NCBI RefSeq assembly: GCF_025370755.1 | Contig: NZ_JAMXFC010000002.1 | Coordinates: 124,001-188,000 of the forward strand | Reading direction: 5' to 3' | Length of the DNA: 64,000 bases | DNA from: Laspinema sp. D2d | GTDB taxonomy: Bacteria; Cyanobacteriota; Cyanobacteriia; Cyanobacteriales; Laspinemataceae | In this document: positions 27,852 to 37,954 of the stretch, piece after piece | Numbering within the stretch: position 1 is the stretch's first letter | Layout: the number at the start of each line of letters is the position of its first letter | Notes under the pieces: model-generated | What the model was told of the DNA's origin: nothing | The model's database searches: none | What the model saw: the letters and a program-made list of their open reading frames with translations, nothing else | Made by a program: the position numbers and the translations under genes

Positions 27852-28571
27852 ATGACGAGTCCAAATTATACGGTGCAGCTTCAAAATAAAAAAGCTTTAA
27901 AATTTGCCCTCGGTTGGCGGTTCTTTCATTTATTAGAAGAAATAGAAATGGCCTTGCTTCAATGGGTTCCTTCCTCCATCGGGACCGGGTTGCGGGGACT
28001 GGTTTATAAAACAATTTTCGGTAAACTCGGTAAAGGAGTGCGCATCAAAACTGGCGTAGAATTTTTCTGCGCCTATCGGATGGAAATCGGTCAAAAAGTC
28101 TTAGTGGAACGAGATGTGAGAATCCGCAGCATTGGACCGAAAGATAAAATTAAAATTGGGGATGGCGTTTCCTTCGATCGCGGAGTGGATATCAAAGCAC
28201 ATGGCAATCAAAACGGCATTGAAATCGGCGATCGCACCTATATTGGTCCCTATACCTGTCTCTCCGGGGGCAAACTCAAAATCGGCAAAGACTGTTTAAT
28301 TGCTTCCCATTCTAGTATTTACTCTAACAATCATATTTTTTCAAACGTGGGTCAGAATATTAACCAACAAGGGAATAGTTATGAAGGCATTACCATTGAA
28401 GACAATTGCTGGTTAGGAACTGGGGTCAAAGTCATGGATGGGGTCACCATTGGCGAAGGCAGCATCATCGGTGCCGGGGCCATTGTAACTAAAAATATTC
28501 CCCCCTATTCCATTGCCGTAGGCGTTCCCGCTAAAGTCATTTCTTCCCGCCGAGAGGTAGCAGTAGTTTGA
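27852..28571 (+). CDS. Hexapeptide-repeat acetyltransferase (HpsU-like)
   Basis: A 239-aa left-handed beta-helix acyltransferase. After a helical N-terminus of about 65 residues come imperfect hexapeptide repeats (IEIGDRTYIGPYTCL, LKIGKDCLIASHSSI, IEDNCWLGTGVKVM, TIGEGSIIGAGAIV) and the closing IAVGVPAKVI typical of the WbbJ/maltose acetyltransferase group. A likely catalytic histidine lies in NNHIF. It matches the acetyltransferase often found with hormogonium polysaccharide genes and annotated HpsU; I am fairly but not fully sure of that subfamily. It probably acetylates a sugar of the exopolysaccharide made by the upstream glycosyltransferases. Confidence 0.82.
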   Translation: MTSPNYTVQLQNKKALKFALGWRFFHLLEEIEMALLQWVPSSIGTGLRGLVYKTIFGKLGKGVRIKTGVEFFCAYRMEIGQKVLVERDVRIRSIGPKDKIKIGDGVSFDRGVDIKAHGNQNGIEIGDRTYIGPYTCLSGGKLKIGKDCLIASHSSIYSNNHIFSNVGQNINQQGNSYEGITIEDNCWLGTGVKVMDGVTIGEGSIIGAGAIVTKNIPPYSIAVGVPAKVISSRREVAVV

Positions 28572-28860
28572 GGGAGGATGGGGGGATGGGATGGGGGAGA
28601 TGGGGGAGATAGGGGAGATAGGGGAGATAGGGGAGATAGGGGAGATGGGGGAGATAGGGTAGATAGGGAGGAAACGACTCAAGTCGTGACGTTTAACTGG
28701 GGATAACAACTTCAGTCAATCTCCCGCATCTTCCGTCTCTCCCGCATCTTCCGTCTCTCCCGCATCTTCCGTCTCTCCCGCATCTCCCCCATCCTCCCCA
28801 TCTCCCCCATCTCCCCCATCTCCCCCATCTCCCCCATCCTCCCCATCTCCCCCATCCCCT
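28572..28860. repeat. G-rich / C-rich mirror tract able to form a giant imperfect hairpin
   Basis: From 28571 to about 28672 the plus strand is a run of GGGGAGAT-type units (GGGGAGATA most often). From about 28719 to 28860 it switches to ATCTCCCCC-type units, preceded by three copies of the 18-bp unit TCTCTCCCGCATCTTCCG. The two halves are roughly complementary around a 46-base spacer, which itself contains the hairpin CGACTCAAGTCG. The G side has more than eight G4 runs spaced by about five bases, a strong quadruplex pattern, and the C side gives the same on the other strand. It separates the polysaccharide operon from the kinase gene. Confidence 0.85.
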
Positions 28861-28920
28861 CACCCCATCACCAATGCGATCGCAGTACAATAGTCCTACC
28901 GGCATCCCTGCGAACACATT

Positions 28921-30963
28921 ATGATGAGTAATCTTCCCGATTTTGGTGAGTACGGCTATCAGGTTATCCGAGAATTGGGTCACAACCTTGCTGGGGGTCG
29001 CGTGACTTACCTGGCGAGTCGTAGTAAAACCGCAGCACCTACTTCCGATGTCACTCCCGATCCGGCTGATTTAGTGGCAATTAAACAGTTTCAGTTTGCC
29101 AGTACCAGTGATGCGGGGTGGGCGGGTTATGAGGCATATCAGCGCGAAATTCAAGTGCTTCAGGGGCTAAATCATCCCGGTATCCCCCGCTATTTAGATT
29201 CCTTTGAGAGTCCCCGGGGATTTTGTATGGTTCAGGAGTACAAACCGGCAGAATCCCTGGCGCAACAGCGCACCTGGCATCCGATTCAAGTCAAAGAGGT
29301 TGCTGTAGCCCTGTTGTCGATTTTAGTTTACCTGCAAAATCGCCTCCCTGCGGTAATTCACCGGGATATCAAACCCGAAAATATTCTGGTTGATCAACAG
29401 ATGAATGTCTATTTGGTCGATTTTGGATTTGCTCATCTTGGGGAGGGAGAAGTTGCGGTTAGTAGCATTGTTAAAGGCACTCTGGGGTTTATGCCACCGG
29501 AGCAATTATTTAATCGGGAATTGACTCCGGCTTCGGATTTATATGGAGTGGGAGCGACTTTAATTTGTTTACTGACGGGGACAAAATCCCAAGACATTGG
29601 GGAGTTAATTGACCCGAGTTATCGGATTCATTTTCAGAAACGGGTTCCTAAAATTAGTCTGGCTTGGATTCAATGGCTGGAAAAAATGGTGGAACCCAAG
29701 CCAAAAGACCGTTACCCGAATGCAGAAACCGCCTTAGAAGTGTTGACACCAATTGAGATTAGTCGCACGCCGCAAGTGATTTCTAGTCATCAATTGGTGC
29801 AGTTTCGGGGGACAAAGTTAGGAGAACCAATTACCCAAACAATTTCGATTAAAAATCCCGTTCCCGGGACGATGCTAACGGGGAAATGGAAGGTGGCTCC
29901 TTATCGGAGAGATGGCTACTTTTCCAAAAATAATCATCCCTGGATTGCGATCGCCCCAGCCCGGTTTAAGGGGAATCAAGTTGAATGTACCATCACCGTG
30001 GATACCCGCAATTTGATAGCCGATCGCATTTATGACCGCGAATTATTATTACAGGCAAATTCAGACCGAAAGTTATATCGAGTCGCCCTTAAAATTAAAA
30101 CCGCCCCGGAACCTGTAGAAGAGATAAAATTACCCTATCCTTTGCTGGGAATTTTGCTAAGTTTAGCCTTGAATCTAGTCTGGACTTCACCTTTAAATGT
30201 GGTAGGAAATTGGCTCGGGTCGTTTAGTGATTCAGTTTGGGGCGTGGTCGTATTCCTGTTTTTATTTCCCTGGACTGTGCTTTCTACCATTCGGACGATC
30301 GCCCAGAATCCGGGTCCGGCTGCCACAGGTGCGATCGCCGGGAGTATCAGTAGTGCCGTGATTGCCGCTTTAAGTGCGATCGCTTTTGGCATGGGTTCCA
30401 TGTCTTGGACTCAAGCGGCACTGGAAGCGGCGATCGCTTCCTCCCTTTTGGGTGCGTTAATCGGTGCCTATGCCGGTATAGGAACCGAAGAATTAATCAG
30501 CCGATTACGGGCGATGGGAACAGCCAGAGAAGTATCCCAAACCCTTGCCGGGGCGATCGCCGGGGGAATCTGTGGTGCATGGCCGATTGTGGATATCACC
30601 CATTCCCTGTTTAATAGTTGGGCTTGGCTGGGATGGATGGGTTTAAGTATTTTAACAGGGATGGTTGCCGGTGCAGTTTTCGATGAAGTAGAACAGGGCA
30701 AAATCTCCCCCGTAAACCCTAAAGATAAACTCAAAATTAGCAATGTTTCGTCGTATTTTGCCGGGGGAATTTCTGTGCTGACGGTGGGATTAGGAATCAG
30801 CCTAGGGTTTGCTTTGAATGGGGGAATTTTATCTCATTATTGGGTGAGTTTGCTAATTGGAGCAACCGCGATTCCGTTAGGGAAAATGCTTTATCCTCAT
30901 TGGATGCGATCGCGCCAAGTGCGGGAGTATCATGAGTCGAAAACAAAACGGATTCAACCTTAA
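28921..30963 (+). CDS. Ser/Thr protein kinase with multi-spanning membrane C-terminus
   Basis: A 680-aa protein. The kinase domain (about residues 10-280) has VAIKQF with the ATP lysine, H147-R-D with IKPEN, D167-F-G and GTLGFMPPEQ. The glycine loop (GHNLAGGRVTYLA) is atypical. Residues about 290-400 form a beta-rich segment (VQFRGTKLGEPITQTISIKN), probably an Ig-like domain. From about 405 to the end there are six to eight hydrophobic helices, several rich in Gly/Ala (AGAIAGSISSAVIAALSAI). This makes it a membrane-embedded kinase, unlike the single-span kinase at 8451. The substrate is unknown. ATG at 28921 or 28924 may be used. Confidence 0.88.
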   Translation: MMSNLPDFGEYGYQVIRELGHNLAGGRVTYLASRSKTAAPTSDVTPDPADLVAIKQFQFASTSDAGWAGYEAYQREIQVLQGLNHPGIPRYLDSFESPRGFCMVQEYKPAESLAQQRTWHPIQVKEVAVALLSILVYLQNRLPAVIHRDIKPENILVDQQMNVYLVDFGFAHLGEGEVAVSSIVKGTLGFMPPEQLFNRELTPASDLYGVGATLICLLTGTKSQDIGELIDPSYRIHFQKRVPKISLAWIQWLEKMVEPKPKDRYPNAETALEVLTPIEISRTPQVISSHQLVQFRGTKLGEPITQTISIKNPVPGTMLTGKWKVAPYRRDGYFSKNNHPWIAIAPARFKGNQVECTITVDTRNLIADRIYDRELLLQANSDRKLYRVALKIKTAPEPVEEIKLPYPLLGILLSLALNLVWTSPLNVVGNWLGSFSDSVWGVVVFLFLFPWTVLSTIRTIAQNPGPAATGAIAGSISSAVIAALSAIAFGMGSMSWTQAALEAAIASSLLGALIGAYAGIGTEELISRLRAMGTAREVSQTLAGAIAGGICGAWPIVDITHSLFNSWAWLGWMGLSILTGMVAGAVFDEVEQGKISPVNPKDKLKISNVSSYFAGGISVLTVGLGISLGFALNGGILSHYWVSLLIGATAIPLGKMLYPHWMRSRQVREYHESKTKRIQP

Positions 30964-30975
30964 TATTTCAGTTCA

Positions 30976-31008
30976 AGAGTACAGAAACTGGCCCTGTGCT
31001 CTTTTTTT
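30976..31008 (+). terminator. Terminator after the multi-spanning kinase gene
   Basis: AGAGTACAG (30976-30984) pairs with CTGTGCTCT (30994-31002) through nine pairs including one G-T, and six T residues follow. It lies 13 bases after the stop codon. Confidence 0.85.
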
Positions 31009-31080
31009 AATAGTTTATAACCCCAATAAATTCACTTTTGATAAAAATTAGCCTGAACATTGACTATCAGATGATAAATC

Positions 31081-31109
31081 TTGACAAAAATAAATGAAGT
31101 TGATAAAAT
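31081..31109 (+). promoter_or_regulatory. Consensus sigma-70 promoter before the small-peptide gene
   Basis: A perfect -35 TTGACA (31081-31086), exactly 17 bases, and a -10 TAAAAT (31104-31109). Transcription should start near 31116, giving a 78-base leader before the ATG at 31194. It is the most consensus-like promoter I saw in the window. Confidence 0.75.
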
Positions 31110-31193
31110 TCCGGGAACCAGGAGCGAGCAACGCAACTTTAAGTTAACGTTCAGCGTGGGTTGGTTTATTAGTCTAACTCGGAGTGTAGAGGA

Positions 31194-31412
31194 ATGTCAA
31201 ATTTATTTAGAATGCTGGCCGATCTTGCAGAAGATCCAGCTAAATTGGAAGAATTTAGAAATGATCCGAATGCGGTGATGGATGAGTATCAATTGACCGA
31301 AGAGCAAAAACAGTTGCTCACCAGTGGCAATCAAGGAGACTTTATCCGGGCTATTATGGACGAACATAATCAGAAATTCGGGCCTTTTGGGGGTAGATTG
31401 GGCTGTATCTAA
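31194..31412 (+). CDS. 72-aa LigA-like/RiPP-precursor-like small peptide
   Basis: The N-terminal 50 residues (MSNLFRMLADLAEDPAKLEE, then DPNAVMDEY and LTEEQKQLL) follow the pattern of LigA-type helical leaders, also seen as leader domains of some RiPP precursor peptides. The last 15 residues change character to a short Gly/Phe-rich end, FGPFGGRLGCI, with a penultimate cysteine, as expected of a modified core. AGAGGA precedes the ATG and a consensus promoter lies 85 bases upstream. The next gene, 171 bases downstream, is an Fe-S flavin oxidoreductase that could be a tailoring enzyme. No standard RiPP synthetase, protease or exporter is adjacent, so a precursor role is unproven; a small regulatory or enzyme-subunit protein is the alternative. 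Confidence 0.7.
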   Translation: MSNLFRMLADLAEDPAKLEEFRNDPNAVMDEYQLTEEQKQLLTSGNQGDFIRAIMDEHNQKFGPFGGRLGCI

Positions 31413-31488
31413 TATTCTCTGTTTCCTTTACAGGTATATTGGGGTGATTCAACCAGCAACAAGGGCAATGCCTACCCGACTGGAAAAA

Positions 31489-31516
31489 GGGTTAGGGGTG
31501 AATTCGTCCCTAATCC
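31489..31516. repeat. Hairpin between the peptide gene and the oxidoreductase
   Basis: GGGTTAGGG (31489-31497) pairs with CCCTAATCC (31508-31516) with one G-T pair, followed by a second weaker CCCTT/AAGGG stem. It could lower read-through between a highly expressed peptide gene and the downstream enzyme, or be another dispersed repeat, as it shares the GGGTTAGGG motif with the element at 17376. Confidence 0.45.
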
Positions 31517-31583
31517 ATTCCCTTGGATAGGGGAAGGGTCACACGAACGGTTCACCGGACTGATTTTTTATAATCCAAAAAAT

Positions 31584-32714
31584 ATGGCAAGCGATGTTAT
31601 TTTTGAGCCTTTAAACTTTCGCAATTTAACCGTTAAAAACCGAATTTTTCGCTCCAATACCTACGGAAATTTTAACGATCCTGATGGCATTGGCACTCCC
31701 GAACGAATTGCCTGGGAAGAAAAATTTGCACGGGGCGGTGTGGGAGCCATTCTCTCTTCAGTCGTGCCGGTTGCCAACACAGGGAGAATGGCTCCCAACT
31801 GTCCTACGCTTCATGAGGACGATCGCATTCCGTTTTGGCAAAAAGTAGCAGAAACAGTGCATCACTATGACTGTAAATATATCGTTCAACTCAGCTACGG
31901 GGGTAGCCATCTCGGTTTGCTCAGTTCTCAGCTCACCCCGGATGGAATTCAAGAGATTATTCAAGACTTTGCAGATGCAGCGCGGCGATCGCGAGAAGCC
32001 GGACTCGATGGGGTGGAAATTGATGCCACCAGTGGCGGCACTGGACAGTTTATCGCGGATTTGACCGAGAGTCGCACTAAGCCTCCAGTCAATCTAATCG
32101 CTCAGTTTTTGCGAGGGGATGTTAACCCGCGCACCGATGACTATGGGCAGTCTTTAGAAAATCGCTGCCGTTTTTTAATCGAAGTGGTGAAAGCAATCCG
32201 GCAACAGGTGGGTGATGATTTTCACCTCCAAATTAAAATCGAGGGGGGTGAGAATTTAGAGGAAGATATCCAGATTGCTCAAAATTTGGAAATCGCCGGT
32301 GCAGATGCTCTCCATGCCGGGAGCAAAGTTCCTCAATCTCAACGGTCCTTAACTGATTTTCCCTTAGATATTCAGGGGCCACATATCAACGCCACCCAAC
32401 GCCTGAAACAAGCGGTGAATATTCCGGTATTATGTACAGGGGGGTTCCAAACCGCCAGCTATATCCGCCACGCGATCGCCGGGGGGTATTGCGACGGGGT
32501 GACCATTGCCCGGGCTTTAATTGCCAATAGCAATTTAGTCAACCAATTTGCCCAAGGGGATGACAGCCCAGAACGGCCCTGCTCTTACTGTGAAAAATGC
32601 CGCATCAACTTAGTAGACAATCCCTTGGGATGTTATGACGTGACTCGCTATGATGGCAACTATGGGGAAATGATTCGCGAGATGATGTCGGTTTACTTGC
32701 ATCCGGGCAAATAA
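31584..32714 (+). CDS. Old-yellow-enzyme-family NADH:flavin oxidoreductase with C-terminal Fe-S cysteines
   Basis: A 376-aa TIM-barrel flavoprotein. The start FEPLNFRNLTVKNRIFRS and the flavin/substrate segment GLDGVEIDA fit the family of old yellow enzyme and 2,4-dienoyl-CoA reductase. NPRTDDYGQSLENRCRFL matches the family's NxRxDxYGG..NRxRF signature with GQ in place of GG. The C-terminus has C333-x2-C336-x2-C339-x10-C350 (CSYCEKCR..GC), which should hold a 4Fe-4S cluster as in the dienoyl-CoA reductase branch, but the extra C-terminal NAD domain of that branch is absent. The reaction is reduction of an activated C=C bond or a related redox step; the substrate is unknown. It follows the small-peptide gene on the same strand. 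Confidence 0.85.
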   Translation: MASDVIFEPLNFRNLTVKNRIFRSNTYGNFNDPDGIGTPERIAWEEKFARGGVGAILSSVVPVANTGRMAPNCPTLHEDDRIPFWQKVAETVHHYDCKYIVQLSYGGSHLGLLSSQLTPDGIQEIIQDFADAARRSREAGLDGVEIDATSGGTGQFIADLTESRTKPPVNLIAQFLRGDVNPRTDDYGQSLENRCRFLIEVVKAIRQQVGDDFHLQIKIEGGENLEEDIQIAQNLEIAGADALHAGSKVPQSQRSLTDFPLDIQGPHINATQRLKQAVNIPVLCTGGFQTASYIRHAIAGGYCDGVTIARALIANSNLVNQFAQGDDSPERPCSYCEKCRINLVDNPLGCYDVTRYDGNYGEMIREMMSVYLHPGK

Positions 32715-32773
32715 GAAGACCCTATGCTGATCCACTTCCCTACCCTAATCGCCGATTTCAAAGGTAAGTCATC

Positions 32774-35700
32774 ATGGCAGACAAAAATCTCCCTTCCCAT
32801 TTGATTAAACGTCTAATTCAGGGAATTGTCGCCCTGATTGCCGTATTCAGTTTAATGCTGAGTGGAGCGGATCCGGCACGAGGGGGAAAAATAGAGATTA
32901 CTTTTGATCGCTTGCCCGGAGATAGAGGATTGCTTGGGGTAAACTGTATCCTCCAGGACAGTCAAGGGTTTATGTGGTTCTGCACTCAGGAAGGAGTGAC
33001 CCAGTATGATGGATATAACTTTAACACTTATAAAAACGATCCGACGGACCTCAATTCTTTATCCGATAGTTTTATTACAGCAATTTATGAAGACCGCGAT
33101 CATAATCTGTGGATAGGAACGCTCACAGGGGGCTTGAATAAATTTGACCGTTCTACCCAGAAATTTACTCGTTATAGCAATAAACCTGAAGACCCCAAGA
33201 GCTTAATTAATAACCAAATCAATGCCATTCAAGAAGACAAAACTGGGGTGCTGTGGATTGGCACCAATGGCGGTCTGGAACGCTTTGACTCAAACCAAGG
33301 GATTTTTACTCACTATACTCAGGATTCTAACACTTTCTCTAGCTTAAATCAAAATCACGTTACCGCGATTTATGAAGATAAAACCGGAGTGTTGTGGATT
33401 GGCACCGAGGGCGGCGGACTCAATCGCTTTGACCCAACCGAGGGGAGTTTTAAGTATTACATCAACGAGCCTAATAACCCCACTAGCTTAAGCCAAAACC
33501 ACGTTACCGCAATTTATGAAGATCACACGGGAGTGCTGTGGATTGGGACCGATGGCGGCGGACTTGACCGATTTGACCGAGAAACTGAAACCTTTACCCA
33601 TTATCAACACGATCCCAATGACTCGAATAGCATTAGTATTGATAGAATTAGTGCGATCGCTGAAGATGAGCGGGGGTTTCTCTGGATTGGATCGGGAAGC
33701 TGGGATGGCACCTATACAGGTATGGGCATTGACCGGCTCAATCCCAACCGCAAAAACTTTACCCATTACTTCAATCAACTCACCGAACTCAACAGCTTAA
33801 GCGATAACAACGTCTTATCACTTTATGTTGACAAAACTCATGCAATTTGGATTGGAACTTGGGCAAAAGGAGTTAATCGTTTCGATCTGGGCAAACAAAA
33901 ATTTGAGCGCTACACCTTTAACAACAACAATCCCAATGCTTTGCATGGTGATGCCGTCTGGGCTATTGCTGAAGATGCAGATGGCCTATTGTGGATTGGA
34001 GGAACGAATGGTGGATTGAATCGGCTTGATCGCAAAACTGGGCAATTTACTCACTATACCCAGGACCCCAATAATCCTAACAGTTTAGATAGTACAAGCG
34101 TTTATTCTATCTACGAAGACAGTCTCGGTCGGTTATGGGTGGGAACCAATGCAGGCTTAAATCTATTTAATCGAACTACTAAAACATTTAGCCATTATAT
34201 CCAAAACTCGGAAGCGCCTAATAGCCTCAGCGGTCATGTAGTTTGTCGAATCTATGAAGACCGTTCGGGTCGGTTTTGGATCGGTACTTTTGACGGGGGG
34301 TTGAATCAGTTTGATGTAAATTCAGAGAGATTTATCCATTACATCCACGACCCAGAAGAAGACAATAGCATAAGTTCCGATTCAATTTCCGTTATTTACG
34401 AAGATCACGCTGGAATATTATGGATCGGGACCTTTGGAGGAGGATTCGACCGATTCGATCCAGTCTTAGAATCTTTTACTCATTACAAAAACAATCCCAG
34501 CGATAGCAATAGTCTGAGTAACGATAAAGTTAGTGCTATTTACGAAGACGAAAATGGAATGTTCTGGATCGGCACTCAAGGGGGCGGACTCAATCGCTTT
34601 AATCCGACTACGGGCGAATTTACACATTACACGGAAAAAGATGGCTTACCCAGTAATGTAATTGGTGGCGTATTAAGCGACCTCCAAGGTAATCTCTGGG
34701 TTAGTACCATGAATGGACTTTCAAAATTTAATCCCGTTGCTGAGACCGTTAGAAACTATGAGGTTAGCGACGGTCTGCAAAGTAATAGTTTTGATGTTTT
34801 ATCCTCCTTTAAAAGTCCAAAAGGCGAACTCTTTTTCGGGGGGTTCAATGGCTTCAATGCCTTTTATCCCGATCGCATCCAAGATAATCCCCACATTCCT
34901 CCCATTGTCCTCACTGAATTTCAAAAATTTAACGAACCCGTTACCCTAGATCACCCCCTCTCAGACATAACAATCCTACCCCTCTCCTACAAAGACCAGT
35001 TTTTCGGCTTTGAATTTGCCGCACTAGATTACACCAACCCAACTAAAAACCAATACGCCTATAAACTGGAAGGATTTGATAAAGACTGGATTAACGCCGG
35101 AACTCGACGCTATGCCACCTATACCAACCTCAATGGCGGCCACTATACGTTCCATGTCAAAGGCTCCAACAATGATGGCGTCTGGAACGAAATCGGCACC
35201 TCGATTCAGCTAGAAATTGCCCCGCCACCCTGGAAAACCTGGTGGGCCTATACCCTGTATCTCTTCGCCTTAATTGGCGTAGTTTTGGCCTATGTCCAGT
35301 GGCGGACGATCGCCCAACGGCAAGAATTAGAACAACAACGCCAAGAATTAGAGCGAGAACGAGTCGTTTCCGAAAAATTGCGCCGCCTCGATAAGCTTAA
35401 AGATGACTTTCTGGCGAATACCTCCCACGAAATGCGGACACCTTTAAATGGGATTATTGGCCTAGCGGACTCCATGCTGGATGGGGTTGCCGGTCCCGTC
35501 TCAGAAAAGCAACAAAGAAACCTCTCGATGATTGTCCAAAGTGGTCTGCGCTTGAATGCTTTAATTAACGATATTCTCGATTTATCCAAGATGAAGCAAT
35601 CGAGCTTAGAACTGCAAATTAAGCCCGTAGGGATGCGAGAAATTAGTGACGTGGTGCTGACTTTGTGCGAACCCATCATCGGCAAAAAGTCATTACAACT

Positions 35701-37372
35701 GCTCAATAAAATCAATCCCGAACTCCCCCCCGTGGATGCGGATGAAAATCGGTTGCAGCAGATTTTATACAACTTAGTCGGTAATGCCATTAAGTTTACC
35801 GAAAGCGGCATTGTGGAAGTCTCTGCGGAGGTGCTGCCACCAGCGCAGTCCCCGGAGAAACAGGAGAACCCCGGTTACTTGGCGATTACCATCGCCGATA
35901 CCGGCATCGGCATCCCCGAAGACAAACGCGATCGCATTTTTGAAGCCTTCGAGCAAGGGGATGGCTCCACCGCCCGGATTTATGGCGGCACCGGGTTAGG
36001 GTTATCGGTGACTAAAAAGTTAGTCGAGTTACATGGGGGCACGATCGCCGTCGAGTCTACCCTGGGGGAAGGGTCGCGATTTACCTTTACTCTCCCCCTC
36101 TCCCAGACAACCGCAGAACCCCTAGAAGTGAACCGCGATCGCTCATCGTTCCTCCCCCGTTTACAGGCGATCGCCATTGCTGTAGATAACAGTGATGGTG
36201 AGGCAGTCGAGGTTTCCGTCGAAACCGAAACCGATGGTCATTTCCGGTTATTAGTCGTCGATGATGAACCCATCAACCGGCAAGTATTGGTCAACTACCT
36301 CTCCGGCGCTCATTATACCGTCACCCAAGCCACCAACGGACCCGAGGCGATCGCCTTACTGGACAACAACTTCAAACCGGACATCATCCTCTTGGATGTG
36401 ATGATGCCTCGGATGACGGGATACGAAGTCTGCCGCATCCTGCGTCAACAGTATGGAATGGACGAACTCCCCATCATCATGCTCACCGCTAAAAATCAAG
36501 TCTCGGATTTAGTCGCCGGATTACAAGCAGGTTCTAACGATTATTTGACCAAACCCATCGCCAAAGATGAACTCCTCGCCCGCATTAAAACCCATCTCAA
36601 TGTAGTCCGCTTAAAAACCGAAAATATGCGGCTACAAACCGAATTAGATATCGCCCGTCGCCTGCAAATCATGATGTTACCCAAAGCCGAAGAATTGCGC
36701 CAACTTCCCGAACTAGATATCGCCGGATTCATGGAACCCGCCGAGGAAGTCGGTGGCGACTATTACGACATTCTTACCCAAGGAGATGGCTTAAAAATTG
36801 GCATTGGTGACGTCACCGGACATGGGTTAGAAAGCGGCGTCCTGATGCTCATGGCTCAAACCGCTGTCCGCAGCTTATTAGAGAGCAAAATCACCGAACC
36901 CCAGGAATTTTTAGACGCCCTCAATCGCACCATTTATCACAATATTGAGCGGATGAATGTCGAGAAAAGTATGACCCTCTCCCTCGCTGATTACAGCAAG
37001 GGAACCCTACGATTAACGGGACAACATGAAGAAGCCATTCTCGTCCGCACCACCGGGGAAGTGGAACGCTTGGATACCATAGATTTAGGATTTCCCATCG
37101 GTTTAGTGGAAGAAATTGGGGATTTTATCTCCTCTATCGAAGTTACTCTCAATCCCGGAGATGTGGTGGTGTTCTACACCGATGGCATTACCGAAGCGAT
37201 GGATATGGATAAACAGTTATATGGATTAGAGCGATTAATTGAGGTGATTGTGCAGAATCGAGAGCATAGTGCGGAGGAAATCAAAGAACGGGCGATTCAA
37301 GATGTGATGGAATATATCGGTAAACAAAAGATATTTGACGATATTACTTTGGTTGTGCTTAAACAACGGTAG
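32774..37372 (+). CDS. Two-component propeller hybrid histidine kinase with receiver and PP2C/SpoIIE phosphatase
   Basis: A 1,532-aa protein. A signal peptide or anchor (residues about 12-32) leads to roughly a dozen Reg_prop repeats (YEDxxGxLWIGTxxGGL) forming an external two-bladed propeller sensor, then a Y_Y_Y domain (about 745-815) and a membrane helix (about 823-845). Inside the cell there is a coiled coil, a HisKA domain with H885 in [12 protein letters not shown], an HATPase_c domain (GTGLGLSV), a receiver domain with D1208 in [12 protein letters not shown], and a C-terminal PP2C-type phosphatase ([25 protein letters not shown]). The architecture is hybrid kinase to receiver to Ser/Thr phosphatase in one chain, with output probably by dephosphorylating an anti-anti-sigma or similar protein. 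No cognate partner gene is adjacent. Confidence 0.93.
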   Translation: MADKNLPSHLIKRLIQGIVALIAVFSLMLSGADPARGGKIEITFDRLPGDRGLLGVNCILQDSQGFMWFCTQEGVTQYDGYNFNTYKNDPTDLNSLSDSFITAIYEDRDHNLWIGTLTGGLNKFDRSTQKFTRYSNKPEDPKSLINNQINAIQEDKTGVLWIGTNGGLERFDSNQGIFTHYTQDSNTFSSLNQNHVTAIYEDKTGVLWIGTEGGGLNRFDPTEGSFKYYINEPNNPTSLSQNHVTAIYEDHTGVLWIGTDGGGLDRFDRETETFTHYQHDPNDSNSISIDRISAIAEDERGFLWIGSGSWDGTYTGMGIDRLNPNRKNFTHYFNQLTELNSLSDNNVLSLYVDKTHAIWIGTWAKGVNRFDLGKQKFERYTFNNNNPNALHGDAVWAIAEDADGLLWIGGTNGGLNRLDRKTGQFTHYTQDPNNPNSLDSTSVYSIYEDSLGRLWVGTNAGLNLFNRTTKTFSHYIQNSEAPNSLSGHVVCRIYEDRSGRFWIGTFDGGLNQFDVNSERFIHYIHDPEEDNSISSDSISVIYEDHAGILWIGTFGGGFDRFDPVLESFTHYKNNPSDSNSLSNDKVSAIYEDENGMFWIGTQGGGLNRFNPTTGEFTHYTEKDGLPSNVIGGVLSDLQGNLWVSTMNGLSKFNPVAETVRNYEVSDGLQSNSFDVLSSFKSPKGELFFGGFNGFNAFYPDRIQDNPHIPPIVLTEFQKFNEPVTLDHPLSDITILPLSYKDQFFGFEFAALDYTNPTKNQYAYKLEGFDKDWINAGTRRYATYTNLNGGHYTFHVKGSNNDGVWNEIGTSIQLEIAPPPWKTWWAYTLYLFALIGVVLAYVQWRTIAQRQELEQQRQELERERVVSEKLRRLDKLKDDFLANTSHEMRTPLNGIIGLADSMLDGVAGPVSEKQQRNLSMIVQSGLRLNALINDILDLSKMKQSSLELQIKPVGMREISDVVLTLCEPIIGKKSLQLLNKINPELPPVDADENRLQQILYNLVGNAIKFTESGIVEVSAEVLPPAQSPEKQENPGYLAITIADTGIGIPEDKRDRIFEAFEQGDGSTARIYGGTGLGLSVTKKLVELHGGTIAVESTLGEGSRFTFTLPLSQTTAEPLEVNRDRSSFLPRLQAIAIAVDNSDGEAVEVSVETETDGHFRLLVVDDEPINRQVLVNYLSGAHYTVTQATNGPEAIALLDNNFKPDIILLDVMMPRMTGYEVCRILRQQYGMDELPIIMLTAKNQVSDLVAGLQAGSNDYLTKPIAKDELLARIKTHLNVVRLKTENMRLQTELDIARRLQIMMLPKAEELRQLPELDIAGFMEPAEEVGGDYYDILTQGDGLKIGIGDVTGHGLESGVLMLMAQTAVRSLLESKITEPQEFLDALNRTIYHNIERMNVEKSMTLSLADYSKGTLRLTGQHEEAILVRTTGEVERLDTIDLGFPIGLVEEIGDFISSIEVTLNPGDVVVFYTDGITEAMDMDKQLYGLERLIEVIVQNREHSAEEIKERAIQDVMEYIGKQKIFDDITLVVLKQR

Positions 37373-37384
37373 AAAACTGTTAGA

Positions 37385-37492
37385 AAAGCCCCGCAGGCTG
37401 TAGCCCGGAGGCTATACGGACGAAGCCTGCGCAGGCGGGCTGAAGAAAAGCCCCTACAAACGTTTGTTTGTAGTAACCCCTTCAGGGGTTGC
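37385..37492. repeat. Cluster of dispersed hairpin repeats
   Basis: Three hairpin motifs lie in tandem: a GC-rich part containing CTATACGGACGAAGCCTGCG, a perfect 8-bp hairpin CTACAAACGTTTGTTTGTAG, and AACCCCTTCAGGGGTT. The first is the reverse complement of a sequence shared with 52825-52870 (GGCTTCGTnCGTATAGCC). The set may also end transcription of the hybrid kinase gene. Confidence 0.6.
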
Positions 37493-37561
37493 CTTCTCCT
37501 GCCAAACCCTACAAGTATTCAAGGATTTTGAACTCTTTGCTCCCCACCAGCATCAATCACT

Positions 37562-37954
37562 CTAGGAGGGTTTTTTGACCTCACAATTTGTTACCCCTCT
37601 GGCATTTTTAATTAATTTCTCATCAAAAGTGTAGAAATTCTCGCAATCCTGACTTTGGGCTAAATGAAAAGCATCAGCAAAATCCAAACCCGTTTCATGC
37701 CATAGCAGAGCTTGATGAACTACCATAGAATAAGTTAAGTAAATATTTGGCAGTCCCAAAAGTTTCCGTAAAGCCGAACAAACTTGGAGAGGCGTAAACT
37801 GATAAGCAAATCTTAGCACCCACTCCGTTTCTAGGATAACGGTATCCGGAATAAAAATTTCGGGGTTTTGAAAAATTTGCAGGCTTTTTTGATACTGAAC
37901 TTCATCATCTTGAGTCAAAAGTCTAACCACAATATTGGTATCAACTGCAATCAT
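37562..37954 (-). CDS. vapC: VapC-type PIN-domain toxin
   Basis: A 130-aa PIN-fold ribonuclease. The acidic residues expected at the active site are in MIAVDTNIVVRLL, VILETEWVL, LDFADAFHLA and FYTFDEKLI. Type II VapC toxins cleave tRNA or rRNA and are held inactive by the antitoxin encoded just upstream. The antitoxin gene overlaps the start of this one by 14 bases, typical of translational coupling. The target RNA cannot be predicted. Confidence 0.9.
   Translation of the reverse strand: MIAVDTNIVVRLLTQDDEVQYQKSLQIFQNPEIFIPDTVILETEWVLRFAYQFTPLQVCSALRKLLGLPNIYLTYSMVVHQALLWHETGLDFADAFHLAQSQDCENFYTFDEKLIKNARGVTNCEVKKPS

Noticed and set aside
28572-28860. Possible CRISPR array
   Set aside because: Units are 9-18 bases without unique spacers of constant length, and no cas genes are nearby.
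28413-28983. Minus-strand frames reading Gly-Trp-Gly-Arg-Trp or Ser-Pro-Ile repeats
   Set aside because: They are translations of the simple G-rich/C-rich tract and overlap the start of the kinase gene and the end of the acetyltransferase gene. No credible start or domain.
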